From Streptomyces sp. CC208A (GTDB lineage: Bacteria > Actinomycetota > Actinomycetes > Streptomycetales > Streptomycetaceae): a stretch of DNA of 64,000 nt. Under the pieces are notes generated by a model, which was given only the letters and a program-made list of their open reading frames with translations, did not search any database and was not told the origin of the DNA. The position numbers and the translations under genes were made by a program. This document shows positions 6,809 through 16,087 of this stretch, piece by piece. Where the stretch lies: contig NZ_JASCXN010000030.1 of the NCBI RefSeq assembly GCF_030010625.1, forward strand, positions 39,220 to 103,219. Direction: 5' to 3'. Within the stretch, counting starts at the first letter, position 1. Each line of letters opens with the position of its first letter.

Positions 6809-7933
6809 ATGACCACTTTCGAGGACACCCAGGACCCGCACGCCAACGACGCCGCCCCCTACGCCGGAGGCGACCCGTACGCCGACTACCGCACCGGCGA
6901 CTTCCCCTTCACCGAGCTCGTCGACCTCGCCGACCGCCGCCTCGGCGCCGGTGTCGTCGCCGCCAACGACGAGTTCTTCGCCGAGCGCGAGAACCTCCTC
7001 GTCCGCGAGCGGGCCGTCTTCGACCCGGAGCGCTTCGGCCACAAGGGCAAGATCATGGACGGCTGGGAGACCCGCCGCCGCCGCGGCACCGACGGGGACG
7101 ACCCCTTCCCCGCGCCCGAGGACCACGACTGGGCGATCGTCCGCCTCGGCGCCCCCGGCGTCATCAGGGGCCTGATCGTCGACACCGCCCACTTCCGCGG
7201 CAACTACCCGCAGAGGATCAGCGTCCAGGCCACCGCCGTCGAGGGCAGCCCCGGCCCCGGGGAACTCCTCGCCGCCGAGTGGGAGGAGCTCGTCCCGCCC
7301 ACCCCCGTCCGCGGCCACGCCGCCAACGGCTTCACCGTCGACAGCGACCGCCGCTGGACCCACGTACGCCTCTGCCAGCACCCGGACGGCGGCGTCGCCC
7401 GCTTCCGCGTCCACGGCGAGGTGCTGCCCGACCCCGCCTGGCTGGACCTCCTCGGCACGGTCGACCTGCTCTCCGTCCTCAACGGCGGGACGTACGAGGA
7501 CGCCTCCGACCGGTTCTACTCCTCGCCGACGCAGATCATCCTGCCCGGCACCTCCCGCAAGATGGACGACGGCTGGGAGACCCGCCGCCGCCGCGTCCGC
7601 GGCACCCACGACTGGGTCCGCTTCCGCCTCCCCGCCCAGGGCGCCGTCCGCGCCGTCGAGATCGACACCGCCTACCTCAAGGGCAACGCGGCCGGCTGGA
7701 TCGCCCTCCAGGGCCGCGACGGCGAGACGGGCGAGTGGTTCGAGATCCTCCCGCGCACCCGCCTCCAGCCCGACACCCTTCACCGCTTCCCGCTGCCCGC
7801 CCCGGCGGTCGTCACCCACGTCCGCCTCGACGCCTTCCCCGACGGCGGCGTCGCCCGCATGCGCCTGCACGGCTCCCTCACCGAGGAGGGTGCCGCCGAC
7901 CTGCGCGCCCGCTTCGACAGCGCCAGTCGGTAA
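6809..7933 (+). CDS. alc: Allantoicase
   Basis: This 374-residue cytoplasmic enzyme hydrolyses allantoate to ureidoglycolate and urea in purine degradation. It consists of two homologous allantoicase domains. Each carries the diagnostic signature: KIMDGWETRRRRG near residue 83-95 with VRLCQHPDGGVARFRVHG near 190, and RKMDDGWETRRRR near 250 with VRLDAFPDGGVARMRLHG near 340. Length and domain layout are typical. The ATG at 6809 has GGGAGA 8 nt upstream. Longer in-frame reading back into the LysR gene is only frame coincidence. In the Streptomyces arrangement I remember, alc sits beside allantoinase and a malate synthase; neither is present here, so it may be controlled separately, perhaps by the preceding LysR protein. 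Confidence 0.93.
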   Translation: MTTFEDTQDPHANDAAPYAGGDPYADYRTGDFPFTELVDLADRRLGAGVVAANDEFFAERENLLVRERAVFDPERFGHKGKIMDGWETRRRRGTDGDDPFPAPEDHDWAIVRLGAPGVIRGLIVDTAHFRGNYPQRISVQATAVEGSPGPGELLAAEWEELVPPTPVRGHAANGFTVDSDRRWTHVRLCQHPDGGVARFRVHGEVLPDPAWLDLLGTVDLLSVLNGGTYEDASDRFYSSPTQIILPGTSRKMDDGWETRRRRVRGTHDWVRFRLPAQGAVRAVEIDTAYLKGNAAGWIALQGRDGETGEWFEILPRTRLQPDTLHRFPLPAPAVVTHVRLDAFPDGGVARMRLHGSLTEEGAADLRARFDSASR

Positions 7934-7946
7934 GTGCCCGGGGACA

Positions 7947-7986
7947 GGAGAAGGGGCGCCCTCACGGGGGAGGGCGCCCCTTCTCC
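7947..7986. terminator. 17-bp hairpin between convergent alc and pepN
   Basis: A perfect 17-bp stem (7947-7963 with 7970-7986) encloses a 6-nt loop. It lies between the allantoicase stop and the aminopeptidase stop on the opposite strand, so it probably terminates both. Confidence 0.88.
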
Positions 7987-7998
7987 GCACGCAGGGCC

Positions 7999-10578
7999 TT
8001 ACCTGGCCGCCGCCGCGTCCGCCGCCTGGGCCTTCAGGGCCCGCTCGACGCCCGCGCGCGACTCCGTCACCAGGCGCCGCAGCGCCGGCACCGGGTCGTT
8101 CGCCGCGATCCACGCGTCCGTCGCGTCCAGCGTCTCCTGCGAGACCTGGAGCGTCGGGTAGAGACCGACCACGATCTGCTGGACGATCTCGTGGCTGCGG
8201 GTCTCCGAGATGCCCTTGATCGACGCGAAGTACTTCTCGGTGTACGGGGCGAGCAGCGCGCGCTGGTCGGCCTGGACGAAGCCGCCGATCACCGCCTCCT
8301 GCACCGCGTTGGCCAGCTTGTCGTCCTCGACGACCGACGCCCAGGCCTCCGCCTTCGCCGCCTCGGTCGGACGCGCCGCCCGGGCCGTCGCCGCGTGCCG
8401 CTCACCGGCGGCGGTGCGGTCCCGCTCCAGCTCGGCCGCGATCTCCGGCTCGTCGTAGACGCCGGTCGCGGCGAGCCGCTGCACGAACGCCCAGCGCAGC
8501 TCGGCGTCGACGGCCAGGCCCTCGATCGTCTCCCGGCCGTCCAGGAGCGCGGCGAGCAGGTCGAGCTGCTCCCGCGTCCGCGCGGTCGCGGCGAAGGCCC
8601 GCGCCCACGCCAGCTGGTGGTCGCTGCCCGGCTCGGCCGCCCTGAGGTGGTCGAGCGCCGCCTCGGTCCAGCGGGTCAGCCCCGTGTCCCGCCACTCCGG
8701 CGCCGCGTACAGCTCAAGAGCCGCCTTCACCTGGCCCTGGAGCGACTGCACCACGCCGATGTCCGACTCCTTGGCGATGCCCGACAGCACGAGGTCCAGG
8801 TAGTCGCGGGTGGCCAGCTCGCCGTCCCGGGTCATGTCCCAGGCCGAGGCCCAGCACAGCGCCCGCGGCAGCGACTCGGCGAAGTCGCCCAGGTGCGCCG
8901 TCACGTTCCGCAGCGACACCTCGTCGAGGCGGACCTTCGCGTACGACAGGTCGTCGTCGTTCAGGAGGACGACCGCCGGGCGGGACTTGCCGACCAGCGC
9001 CGGCACCTCGGTCCGCCCGGCCGCCTCGACGTCCAGCTCCAGGCGCTCGGTGCGGACAAGCCTGCCGGTGGCGTCCAGGTCGTAGAAGCCGATCGCGATC
9101 CGGTGCGGACGCAGCACGGCCTCGCCCTTGGCGCCGGCGGGCAGCGCCGGGGCCTCCTGGCGCACCGCGAAGGAGGTGATCGAGCCGTTCTCGTCGGTCT
9201 CGATCTCCGGGCGCAGGATGTTGATGCCGGCCGTCTCCAGCCACGCCTTCGACCAGGTCTTCAGGTCGCGGCCCGAGGTCTCCTCAAGGGCGCCGAGGAG
9301 GTCGCTCAGACGGGTGTTGCCGAAGGCGTGACGCTGGAAGTACGCCTGCACGCCCTTGAAGAACTCGTCCTGGCCGACGTAGGCGACGAGCTGCTTGAGG
9401 ACCGAGGCGCCCTTGGCGTACGTGATCCCGTCGAAGTTGACGAGCACGTCCTCCAGGTCGTTGATGTCGGCCATGATCGGGTGCGTCGACGGCAGCTGGT
9501 CCTGGCGGTAGGCCCAGGTCTTCTCCGCGTTGGCGAAGGTGGTCCAGGCGTTCGGCCAGCGGGTGCCCTCGACGGCGGCCTGGCAGGCGACCGAGGTGTA
9601 GGTGGCGAACGACTCGTTCAGCCACAGGTCGTTCCACCACTCCATGGTCACGAGGTCGCCGAACCACATGTGGGCCAGCTCGTGGAGGATGGTCTCGGCG
9701 CGCCGCTCGTAGGCCGCGTCCGTCACCTTCGAGCGGAAGACGTACTGGTCGCGGATGGTGACCGCGCCCGCGTTCTCCATCGCGCCCGCGTTGAACTCCG
9801 GCACGAACAGCTGGTCGTACTTGGCGAACGGGTAGGCGTACGCGAACTTCTCCTGGAACCAGCCGAAGCCCTGCCGGGTCACGTCGAAGATGTGGTCCGC
9901 GTCCAGGAACTCCGCCAGCGACGGACGGCAGTAGATGCCCAGCGGCACGACCTGCCCGTCGGGGCCCTCGTACGTCGAGTGCACCGAGTGGTACGGGCCG
10001 ACGATCAGGGCCGTGATGTACGTGGAGATCCGCGGGGTCGGCTCGAAGGCCCACACCCCGTCCTTCGGCTCCGGGGTCGGCGAGTTGGAGATCACGCTCC
10101 AGCCCTCCGGCGCCTTCACCGTGAACCGGAAGGTGGCCTTCAGGTCCGGCTGCTCGAAGGAGGCGAAGACCCGGCGCGCGTCCGGCACCTCGAACTGGGT
10201 GTAGAGGTACGCCTGGCCGTCGACCGGGTCGACGAAGCGGTGCAGGCCCTCGCCGGTGTTGGTGTACGCGCAGTCCGCGACGACCTTCAGCTCGTTGCGG
10301 CCCTGCGCCAGGTGCGGCAGCGCGATCCGCGAGTCGCGGAAGACGGCGGCGACGTCGAGGGCGTGCCCGTTCAGCACGACCTCGTGCACGGCGGGGGCGA
10401 CGAGATCGATGAAGGTCTCGGCGCCCGCCTCGGCGGAATCGAAGCGGACGAGGGTGACCGACTTGTAGGTCCCACCCTCCTGCGCACCGGTGAGGTCGAG
10501 GTCGACCTCGTACGCGTCCACGGTCAGCAGCTTCGCCCGCTGCTGGGCCTCTTCACGGGTCAGGTTCGTCCCAGGCAC
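7999..10578 (-). CDS. pepN: Aminopeptidase N (M1 family), copy 1
   Basis: This 859-residue cytoplasmic zinc metallopeptidase removes N-terminal residues from peptides. M1 landmarks are complete: the exopeptidase motif GAMENAGAVTIRD near residues 263-275, the zinc site HELAHMWFGD near 298 with the second ligand Glu in NESFATY near 321, and the ERAP1-like C-terminal helical domain. The GTG at 10578 (VPGTNLTREEAQ) is preceded by GAGGAG at 8 nt; an in-frame upstream extension is not supported. A second paralogue starts with the same VPG-NL-R-EA pattern 12 kb away on the same strand. A hairpin separates it from the upstream asd gene, so it likely has its own promoter near 10600-10660. Confidence 0.95.
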   Translation of the reverse strand: MPGTNLTREEAQQRAKLLTVDAYEVDLDLTGAQEGGTYKSVTLVRFDSAEAGAETFIDLVAPAVHEVVLNGHALDVAAVFRDSRIALPHLAQGRNELKVVADCAYTNTGEGLHRFVDPVDGQAYLYTQFEVPDARRVFASFEQPDLKATFRFTVKAPEGWSVISNSPTPEPKDGVWAFEPTPRISTYITALIVGPYHSVHSTYEGPDGQVVPLGIYCRPSLAEFLDADHIFDVTRQGFGWFQEKFAYAYPFAKYDQLFVPEFNAGAMENAGAVTIRDQYVFRSKVTDAAYERRAETILHELAHMWFGDLVTMEWWNDLWLNESFATYTSVACQAAVEGTRWPNAWTTFANAEKTWAYRQDQLPSTHPIMADINDLEDVLVNFDGITYAKGASVLKQLVAYVGQDEFFKGVQAYFQRHAFGNTRLSDLLGALEETSGRDLKTWSKAWLETAGINILRPEIETDENGSITSFAVRQEAPALPAGAKGEAVLRPHRIAIGFYDLDATGRLVRTERLELDVEAAGRTEVPALVGKSRPAVVLLNDDDLSYAKVRLDEVSLRNVTAHLGDFAESLPRALCWASAWDMTRDGELATRDYLDLVLSGIAKESDIGVVQSLQGQVKAALELYAAPEWRDTGLTRWTEAALDHLRAAEPGSDHQLAWARAFAATARTREQLDLLAALLDGRETIEGLAVDAELRWAFVQRLAATGVYDEPEIAAELERDRTAAGERHAATARAARPTEAAKAEAWASVVEDDKLANAVQEAVIGGFVQADQRALLAPYTEKYFASIKGISETRSHEIVQQIVVGLYPTLQVSQETLDATDAWIAANDPVPALRRLVTESRAGVERALKAQAADAAAAR

Positions 10579-10666
10579 CCGGTCAACTCCTCGGTTTCGT
10601 GACGTTTGGGCCATCCTTCCACGGGGCCCGCGGCCCGCGCATCGCGCATTTCCCAGGGCGAACACG

Positions 10667-10706
10667 GAAGAACGGCGGCCATCCGGGGGGACGGCCGCCG
10701 TTCTTC
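10667..10706. terminator. Hairpin after asd
   Basis: A perfect 14-bp stem (10667-10680 with 10693-10706) has a 12-nt loop. It lies just downstream of the asd stop on the minus strand and upstream of pepN copy 1. Confidence 0.8.
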
Positions 10707-10719
10707 GCGCGTACGGGTG

Positions 10720-11736
10720 TCAGCCCCGCAGTTCGGCCGCCACCAGCTCCGCGATCTGCACCGCGTTCAGCGCGGCGCCCTTGCGGAGGTTGTCGTTGGA
10801 GAGGAAGAGCGCCAGGCCGTTGTCGACGGTCTCGTCGACGCGGATGCGGCCCACGTACGAGGCGTCCTTGCCGGCCGCCTGGAGCGGGGTCGGGATCTCG
10901 GACAGCTCGACGCCCTCGGCGTCCTTCAGCAGCTCGTAGGCGCGCTCGACGCTGATCGGACGCTCGAAGCGGGCGTTCACCTGGAGGGAGTGGCCGGAGA
11001 AGACCGGGACGCGGACACAGGTGCCGGAGACCTTGAGGTCCGGGATCTCCAGGATCTTGCGGGACTCGTTGCGGAGCTTCTGCTCCTCGTCGGTCTCGTG
11101 GGTGCCGTCGTCGACGATCGAGCCGGCCAGCGGCAGCACGTTGAAGGCGATCGGACGGCGGTAGACGCCGGGCTCGGGGAAGGCCACGGCCTCACCGTCG
11201 TGGGTCAGCTCGGTGGCGCGCTCGGCGACGGCCTTGACCTGGCCGTCCAGCTCGGCGACACCGGCCACGCCCGAGCCGGAGACGGCCTGGTAGGTGGTGG
11301 CGATCAGCGCGGTGAGGCCGGCCTCCTGGTGCAGCGGCTTGAGGACCGGCATGGCGGCCATCGTGGTGCAGTTCGGGTTGGCGATGATCCCCTTGGGGCG
11401 GTCCTTGACCGCGTGCGGGTTGACCTCGGAGACGACGAGCGGGACCTCGGGGTCGCGGCGCCAGGCGGAGGAGTTGTCGATCACGACGGCGCCCTGGGAG
11501 GCGACCTTCTCGGCGAGGGCCCTGGAGGTGGCGCCGCCGGCGGAGAAGAGCACGATGTCCAGGCCGGTGTAGTCGGCGGTCGAGGCGTCCTCGACGGTGA
11601 CGCCGTCCACGACCGTGCCCGCGGACCGGGCGGAGGCGAAGAGCCGCAGCTCGTCGACCGGGAAGTTCCGCTCGGCCAGGATCTTGCGCATGACTGTGCC
11701 GACCTGACCGGTGGCTCCGACGATTCCGACCTTCAC
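10720..11736 (-). CDS. asd: Aspartate-semialdehyde dehydrogenase
   Basis: This 338-residue enzyme reduces aspartyl phosphate to aspartate semialdehyde with NADPH, the branch point to lysine, diaminopimelate, threonine and methionine. The NADP fold starts at residue 1 (MKVGIVGATGQVGTVM). The active-site cysteine is in NPNCTTMAAMPVLKP (about Cys129), and the phosphate-binding SSAWRRDPEVPLVVSEVN and the SGHSLQVNARF block are present. Length is typical of the bacterial enzyme. The ATG at 11736 has GGAGT upstream. No aspartokinase gene lies beside it. It is flanked on both sides by hairpins, so it appears monocistronic. Confidence 0.95.
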   Translation of the reverse strand: MKVGIVGATGQVGTVMRKILAERNFPVDELRLFASARSAGTVVDGVTVEDASTADYTGLDIVLFSAGGATSRALAEKVASQGAVVIDNSSAWRRDPEVPLVVSEVNPHAVKDRPKGIIANPNCTTMAAMPVLKPLHQEAGLTALIATTYQAVSGSGVAGVAELDGQVKAVAERATELTHDGEAVAFPEPGVYRRPIAFNVLPLAGSIVDDGTHETDEEQKLRNESRKILEIPDLKVSGTCVRVPVFSGHSLQVNARFERPISVERAYELLKDAEGVELSEIPTPLQAAGKDASYVGRIRVDETVDNGLALFLSNDNLRKGAALNAVQIAELVAAELRG

Positions 11737-11828
11737 GGGGACTCCTCCGTACGTTTGTGCAGGGTGCTGCGTTCCATGATGCGTATCACCCGTGACGCTT
11801 TGTCCAATCCTTTGTCCGGGGATCGGGA

Positions 11829-11872
11829 CGAGAAAGGGGCGGACGCCGGTTCCGGCGCCCGCCCCTTTCTCG
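11829..11872. terminator. Extended hairpin after the S8 protease gene
   Basis: A perfect 14-bp outer stem (11829-11842 with 11859-11872) encloses a second 6-bp stem (11844-11849 with 11852-11857). It lies directly downstream of the subtilase stop on the minus strand. Confidence 0.85.
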
Positions 11873-11883
11873 TACCGCGGGTG

Positions 11884-14800
11884 TTACGGGGTGACGGAGC
11901 CGATCAGGACGCTGCCGGTGCCCGCGACGGTGCCGCGGGCGTTGAGCAGCTGGACCTGGCCGAAGAACTGGCGTCCCTCGGGGGCCGGACCGGCGACGAC
12001 GACCTCGGCCGCGACCTTGGTGCTCGCGCCGTGGGCCAGCGGGTGGGTCTTCGCCTCGTCGACCTTCACGGTGCCGAGCGCCGCCGAGTAGTACACGTCC
12101 TTGTAGTCGTAGGTCGTGCCGCCCTCGGCGTGGACCGCGTAGCCCTCGATGACGACGGTGTAGGTGCCCGCCTTCGGCTTGACGAGTGAAACGCTCTCCT
12201 CCGAGTCGCCGTCGGCCGACTGGCCGACCCGGACACCGTCGAGGAGCACGGTCAGGTCGAGGTCGGCGGCCTTGTCGGAGGTGTTGCCGATCACGACGTC
12301 GAGCCGCTCGACGCCCTCACCGACGGTGACGGTCCTGGTCTGCGTCTCGTGGTGCTGGATGGTCGGGGTATCGGTCTTGGCCGAGCCCAGCGAGCCGCCC
12401 TTCAGCTTGCCGTCGATGCCGGCGAAGCCGTTGGTGACGGTCCACTCGACCGGGGCCGGGGTGCCGGTCTTCGCCTCGGCGACCGTCTGCACGGCCGGGT
12501 CGAAGGAGGCGCCGAGGACGGCGACGTCCAGCTTGTACGGGTTGTCCAGGTCCGGCGAGGTGCGGCGCGACTCGACCTCGATCTCCCACACGCCCGGCTG
12601 CGGGTTGGTGTAGGAACGCAGGTCCGGGCGGCAGGTGTTCGCCGGGTTGTAGTGCGGGTAGCAGTTGATGGTCGAGGTCGAGTCGACCGGGACGCCGTAC
12701 GGGTGGATGGCGATGAACCGGGTCTGGCTCTTCTCCTTCAGGCCGCCGATCGCCACCTCCAGGGAGGTCGCGCCCTTCGGCACGGTCACGAAGTACGACT
12801 TCGTGCTGTTGCGCTGGACCGAGCCGGAGGCGGAGAAGGTGTAGCCGGGCGCGGTCAGGTCGCTCGCGGCGACGACCGTCGACATGATCTGCTTGTCGAC
12901 GCCCTCGGTGAACCAGTCGTCGGCCTCCAGGATCACGCTGTGCACACCGGCGGTGCGCGGCTGGGCCTGGAGCTTGACGGTGACCGGCTTGTTCAGCGGC
13001 AGGGCGACCCAGTCGCTCCCGAGGATCCGGAACGTGCCGTCGTTGTACTTGAGGTCGAGCTCGTGCCAGAGGGTCCGGTTCGGGCCGCTGGTACGGGTGA
13101 TGGTGACGTCGTAGACCTTCTTCTGGCCGACCTTGAGGCCGCCCTCGCGGTCGTACACGCCGGTGCCGGTGCGCGGGGCCGGGAAGATCACGGTGTCGAC
13201 CGGGGCCTCGACCTTGTAGGAGTGGGCGGTGGCCCCGTCCCTGATCGACTCCCAGGCCTCGACGACGTCGACGAGACCGGCGCCCTGCTCGTGGGCCCCG
13301 ACACCCGGGATCCGCTTCGCGGTCGAGGTGAGCGCGGTACGCAGGGTCAGCGGGGAGAGCTCGATGCCGCGCTGCTTGGCGGCGGAGAGCAGCAGCGCGC
13401 TCGCGCCCGCGACCTGCGGGGACGACATCGAGGTGCCGTTGAGCATGCCGTAGCCGGCGGGGAGCGTGTAGCCGGACTCGGCGACGCCGGCGCCGGCCTG
13501 CCAGGTCGGGATGGTGTTCACGGCCGCGCCCGGGCCGGTGACGGTCGGGGTGAAGCCGCCGTCCTCACGCGGGCCGCGCGAGGAGAACGGGAACATGGCG
13601 TACTTCTTCTCGACGGCGGAGCCGTAGTTGGCGGCCCAGGTCGCCTTGGAGACGCCGGCGCCGACCGAGACGACCTTGTCGGCCAGGCTGGGGTCGCCGA
13701 TCGTGTTGGTGCCGGGACCGGAGTTGCCGGCCGAGATCACCAGCTGCACGCCGTACTCGTCGATGAGACGGGTGTAGAGGCGGGCGCGGACGTTGTCGCC
13801 GTCGTTCAGCGCGGGCAGACCGCCGATCGACATGTTGACGATGTCGACGCCGCGGTTGACGACGAGGTCGACCATGCCCTCGGTGAGGGCGGTGTTGGTG
13901 CAGCCGCCGGTCCAGGTGCACGCGCGCGAGGAGACGATCTTCGCGCCGGGCGCGGCGCCGTTCATCCGGCCGCCGAAGAGGCCCTTGGCGGCGGTGATGC
14001 CGGCGACGTGGGTGCCGTGCGAGGACTCGACGAGACCGATGTTGACGAAGTCGCGCTTCTGGCCGACCCAAGGGCCGCCGTACGGGTCCATCGGGACGTC
14101 CTTGCGGATCTCCACGACGAACGGGGTGCGCTCGGCGACCTCGGTGGCCGGGTCGTCGGTACCGAAGTAGCCGATCTGGTACCCGTCCTTGTACGGCTTC
14201 ATCGGCTCGTTGTCCGTGAAGTCGCCGTTCTGGTCGGTGTCGACCCGGACGGTGCCGGCGGCGGGGTCGTACAGCATGCCGAAGACGTCGGTGGTGTCGC
14301 CGTCCCGGTTGATGTCGCCCTTGGGGTCGCCGCCCTCGGTGACGGACTCGGCGAACTGGCTGAACCGGAACGAGCCCTCGGGAGCCTTCCAGCTCTGGCC
14401 CGCACCCGTGAACACCGGGCCGGTGACCTCGGTGACCTGGGCGCGCCAGGTGCGGTCGCCCTCGGTGATGGGGTCGGTGGCGGTCACCCAGTCGACGATC
14501 TTGCGCTCGCCGGTGGTGGTCTTCTGGAGGGCCGGGTGGGCCAGGTCGACACCCGAGTCGAGAATGCCGATGGTCACGCCGCGGCCGTCGGCGCGCGGGT
14601 GGTCCTCGACGAACTCGACCGCGCCCGTCTCGTGGGACGGGTTGTACGGGTTCTTCGCCGGGGTGTACTTCGACGGCGCCGGGTAGGTCCGGCTGACCGT
14701 GGTGCCCTCGACGGCGCCGGCCGCGGTGTCCGCAGCGGGGGTCGGGTCGTCCAGCATGATCTCGGCCTGGAGGTCGACCGACTGGACGGAGGAGAGCTTG

Positions 14801-15201
14801 GTGGCGGCCTTGATCGCCGCTTTGGCCTTGCCGGTCGGCAGGGTCGCGCGGACGTAGCCGAGCTCGTCGTTGCGGTGGCCCACCGAGCCGCCGGGGACGG
14901 CGTCGAGCTGGCCGGCGACCTGCTCGGTCGCGCCGGGCGCGGTGGCGATCAGGACGGTGACGTTCTTCTCGCCGCTCGCCTCGGCCTCGGCGAGGCGCTG
15001 GGCGTCGGTGGCGCCGAGCTTGTCGGCGGGCTCCGCGGTCTTCACCGGGGGAGTCGTCGCCGGGTCGTCGGCGGCGAGGACCGGAGCGGCACCGGCCGCG
15101 ACGAGCGCGGTCACCAGGCCGGCGGCGGCGGCGATCCGGGCCGCTCGTCCGGTCCCGGTCGAGCGCCCGGGTATGGAGCTCTGGGTTTCGGGGGTGGTCA
15201 T
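11884..15201 (-). CDS. Large secreted S8 (subtilisin-like) serine protease
   Basis: This 1105-residue protein has a signal peptide (basic start, hydrophobic core about residues 20-42, ending PVLAADD) and a propeptide-like region. The catalytic triad is intact: Asp in VTIGILDSGVDLAHPAL near 213, His in SSHGTHVAGITAAKG near 393 and Ser in LNGTSMSSPQVAGASALLL near 590. The Asp-His gap is unusually long. It contains two Asp-rich stretches (NRDGDTTDVFG and DTDQNGDFTDNE) that look like calcium loops. The C-terminal 400 residues are beta-rich and probably fold as several Ig-like or pre-peptidase-like domains. It likely degrades proteins outside the cell. The ATG at 15201 follows AGGGATGT. Large subtilases like this occur in the same Streptomyces neighbourhood. 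Confidence 0.92.
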   Translation of the reverse strand: MTTPETQSSIPGRSTGTGRAARIAAAAGLVTALVAAGAAPVLAADDPATTPPVKTAEPADKLGATDAQRLAEAEASGEKNVTVLIATAPGATEQVAGQLDAVPGGSVGHRNDELGYVRATLPTGKAKAAIKAATKLSSVQSVDLQAEIMLDDPTPAADTAAGAVEGTTVSRTYPAPSKYTPAKNPYNPSHETGAVEFVEDHPRADGRGVTIGILDSGVDLAHPALQKTTTGERKIVDWVTATDPITEGDRTWRAQVTEVTGPVFTGAGQSWKAPEGSFRFSQFAESVTEGGDPKGDINRDGDTTDVFGMLYDPAAGTVRVDTDQNGDFTDNEPMKPYKDGYQIGYFGTDDPATEVAERTPFVVEIRKDVPMDPYGGPWVGQKRDFVNIGLVESSHGTHVAGITAAKGLFGGRMNGAAPGAKIVSSRACTWTGGCTNTALTEGMVDLVVNRGVDIVNMSIGGLPALNDGDNVRARLYTRLIDEYGVQLVISAGNSGPGTNTIGDPSLADKVVSVGAGVSKATWAANYGSAVEKKYAMFPFSSRGPREDGGFTPTVTGPGAAVNTIPTWQAGAGVAESGYTLPAGYGMLNGTSMSSPQVAGASALLLSAAKQRGIELSPLTLRTALTSTAKRIPGVGAHEQGAGLVDVVEAWESIRDGATAHSYKVEAPVDTVIFPAPRTGTGVYDREGGLKVGQKKVYDVTITRTSGPNRTLWHELDLKYNDGTFRILGSDWVALPLNKPVTVKLQAQPRTAGVHSVILEADDWFTEGVDKQIMSTVVAASDLTAPGYTFSASGSVQRNSTKSYFVTVPKGATSLEVAIGGLKEKSQTRFIAIHPYGVPVDSTSTINCYPHYNPANTCRPDLRSYTNPQPGVWEIEVESRRTSPDLDNPYKLDVAVLGASFDPAVQTVAEAKTGTPAPVEWTVTNGFAGIDGKLKGGSLGSAKTDTPTIQHHETQTRTVTVGEGVERLDVVIGNTSDKAADLDLTVLLDGVRVGQSADGDSEESVSLVKPKAGTYTVVIEGYAVHAEGGTTYDYKDVYYSAALGTVKVDEAKTHPLAHGASTKVAAEVVVAGPAPEGRQFFGQVQLLNARGTVAGTGSVLIGSVTP

Positions 15202-15407
15202 TTACATCCCTGTTTGTGAAAGAAGAGGGTCCGGATTTCGGTACCGGATGACCGCTCAGCCTTTCGCAAGTGACAGGGCTTTGTGGAGAGTTCCCGGCGG
15301 GCGGGTTGCGCCGATGGCGTACATCCGCCACCGCGTCTCATACGCCACACGCGACGAATCGCCCTCAACGGGGGCGATTCGACGGGGGCTTCGCCAGGGG
15401 GCGAGGG

Positions 15408-15950
15408 CTACTGGTCCTTGGTGCGCGCGTAATGCCGGGACGCCTTGGCCCGGTTGCCGCACGTCGCCATCGAGTGCCAGCGCCGGGTGCCGTTCCGCGA
15501 GGTGTCGAAGAAGTGCAGGATGCACGCCTCGTGCGCGCAGATCCTGATCCGGTCCGGGGCGGTGCGCAGCAGGTCCAGGTAGTCGCGGGCGGCGGTCCAG
15601 GCCGGCCCCCACGACGGATCGGCGAACTCGGCCCGCTCGCCGGGACCTTCGGCGGTGAGCACCGCGCGGATCCGGCCGTGTTCCAGGACGGCGTCGACCC
15701 GCGCGATCGCGTCCGGGTCGCCGGGCCGGTCGACCAGACCCTTCAGGGCCTCCCGGGCGGTACGGGTGTGGCGGAGCGTGGCCTCGTCGGCGGCGAAGCG
15801 CCCGTCGAGCCCGTTGGCCGCGAGCCAGATCGCGAGCCCCTCGGTGCCGGCGAGGAGGTCCTGGCGCTCGCCCTCCTCCATCCAGTGGGTGTTGAGCAGG
15901 TCCAGGGAGACCGGCTCGCCGGTCAGCGGCCGCGGGTCGGTGGCGGTCAT
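15408..15950 (-). CDS. CGNR zinc-finger (ABATE-domain) putative transcriptional regulator
   Basis: This 180-residue protein has an N-terminal ABATE-type helical domain (PVSLDLLNTHW, DLLAGTEGLAIWLAANG) and a C-terminal CGNR zinc finger. The finger reads RICAHEACILHFFDTSRNG followed by RWHSMATCGNRAKASRHY: two N-side cysteines, then the CGNR cysteine and a following His-Tyr. The family is thought to bind DNA and act as a stress regulator, mostly by prediction. The ATG is at 15950. It is divergent from a VOC-family gene, with three copies of a CTAACC-type box in between. This supports autoregulation and control of the VOC/PNPOx pair. Confidence 0.87.
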   Translation of the reverse strand: MTATDPRPLTGEPVSLDLLNTHWMEEGERQDLLAGTEGLAIWLAANGLDGRFAADEATLRHTRTAREALKGLVDRPGDPDAIARVDAVLEHGRIRAVLTAEGPGERAEFADPSWGPAWTAARDYLDLLRTAPDRIRICAHEACILHFFDTSRNGTRRWHSMATCGNRAKASRHYARTKDQ

Positions 15951-15981
15951 GGCGGGCGTCCTCCTCGATCCCCCGGGCGAT

Positions 15982-16053
15982 CTAACCCCTTAAGCGTACG
16001 TGACGGGTTGCGTCCGAAGGCTTCTAACCTCTAAAGTCGAGTTAAGCGGTTAG
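15982..16053. promoter_or_regulatory. Three CTAACC-type boxes between divergent CGNR and VOC genes
   Basis: Box 1 is ctaaccccttaa (15982-15993). Box 2 is ctaacctctaaa (16024-16035), in the same orientation. Box 3 is ttaagcggttag (16042-16053), which is box 1 inverted with one mismatch. All three sit in the divergent promoter region, so they are likely binding sites for one regulator, most simply the CGNR protein. Confidence 0.6.
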
Positions 16054-16087
16054 CCCGAAGGGGGCGACCGACGACGAGGGGACCCTC

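Noticed and set aside
8000..10600. Long plus-strand ORF opposite pepN copy 1, and a similar one opposite copy 2
   Set aside because: Both are Arg/Gly/Val-rich antisense frames of intact M1 aminopeptidases and carry no known motif.
12349..15219. 956-codon plus-strand ORF opposite the S8 protease
   Set aside because: Antisense of a gene with a complete catalytic triad and signal peptide; composition is typical of shadow frames.
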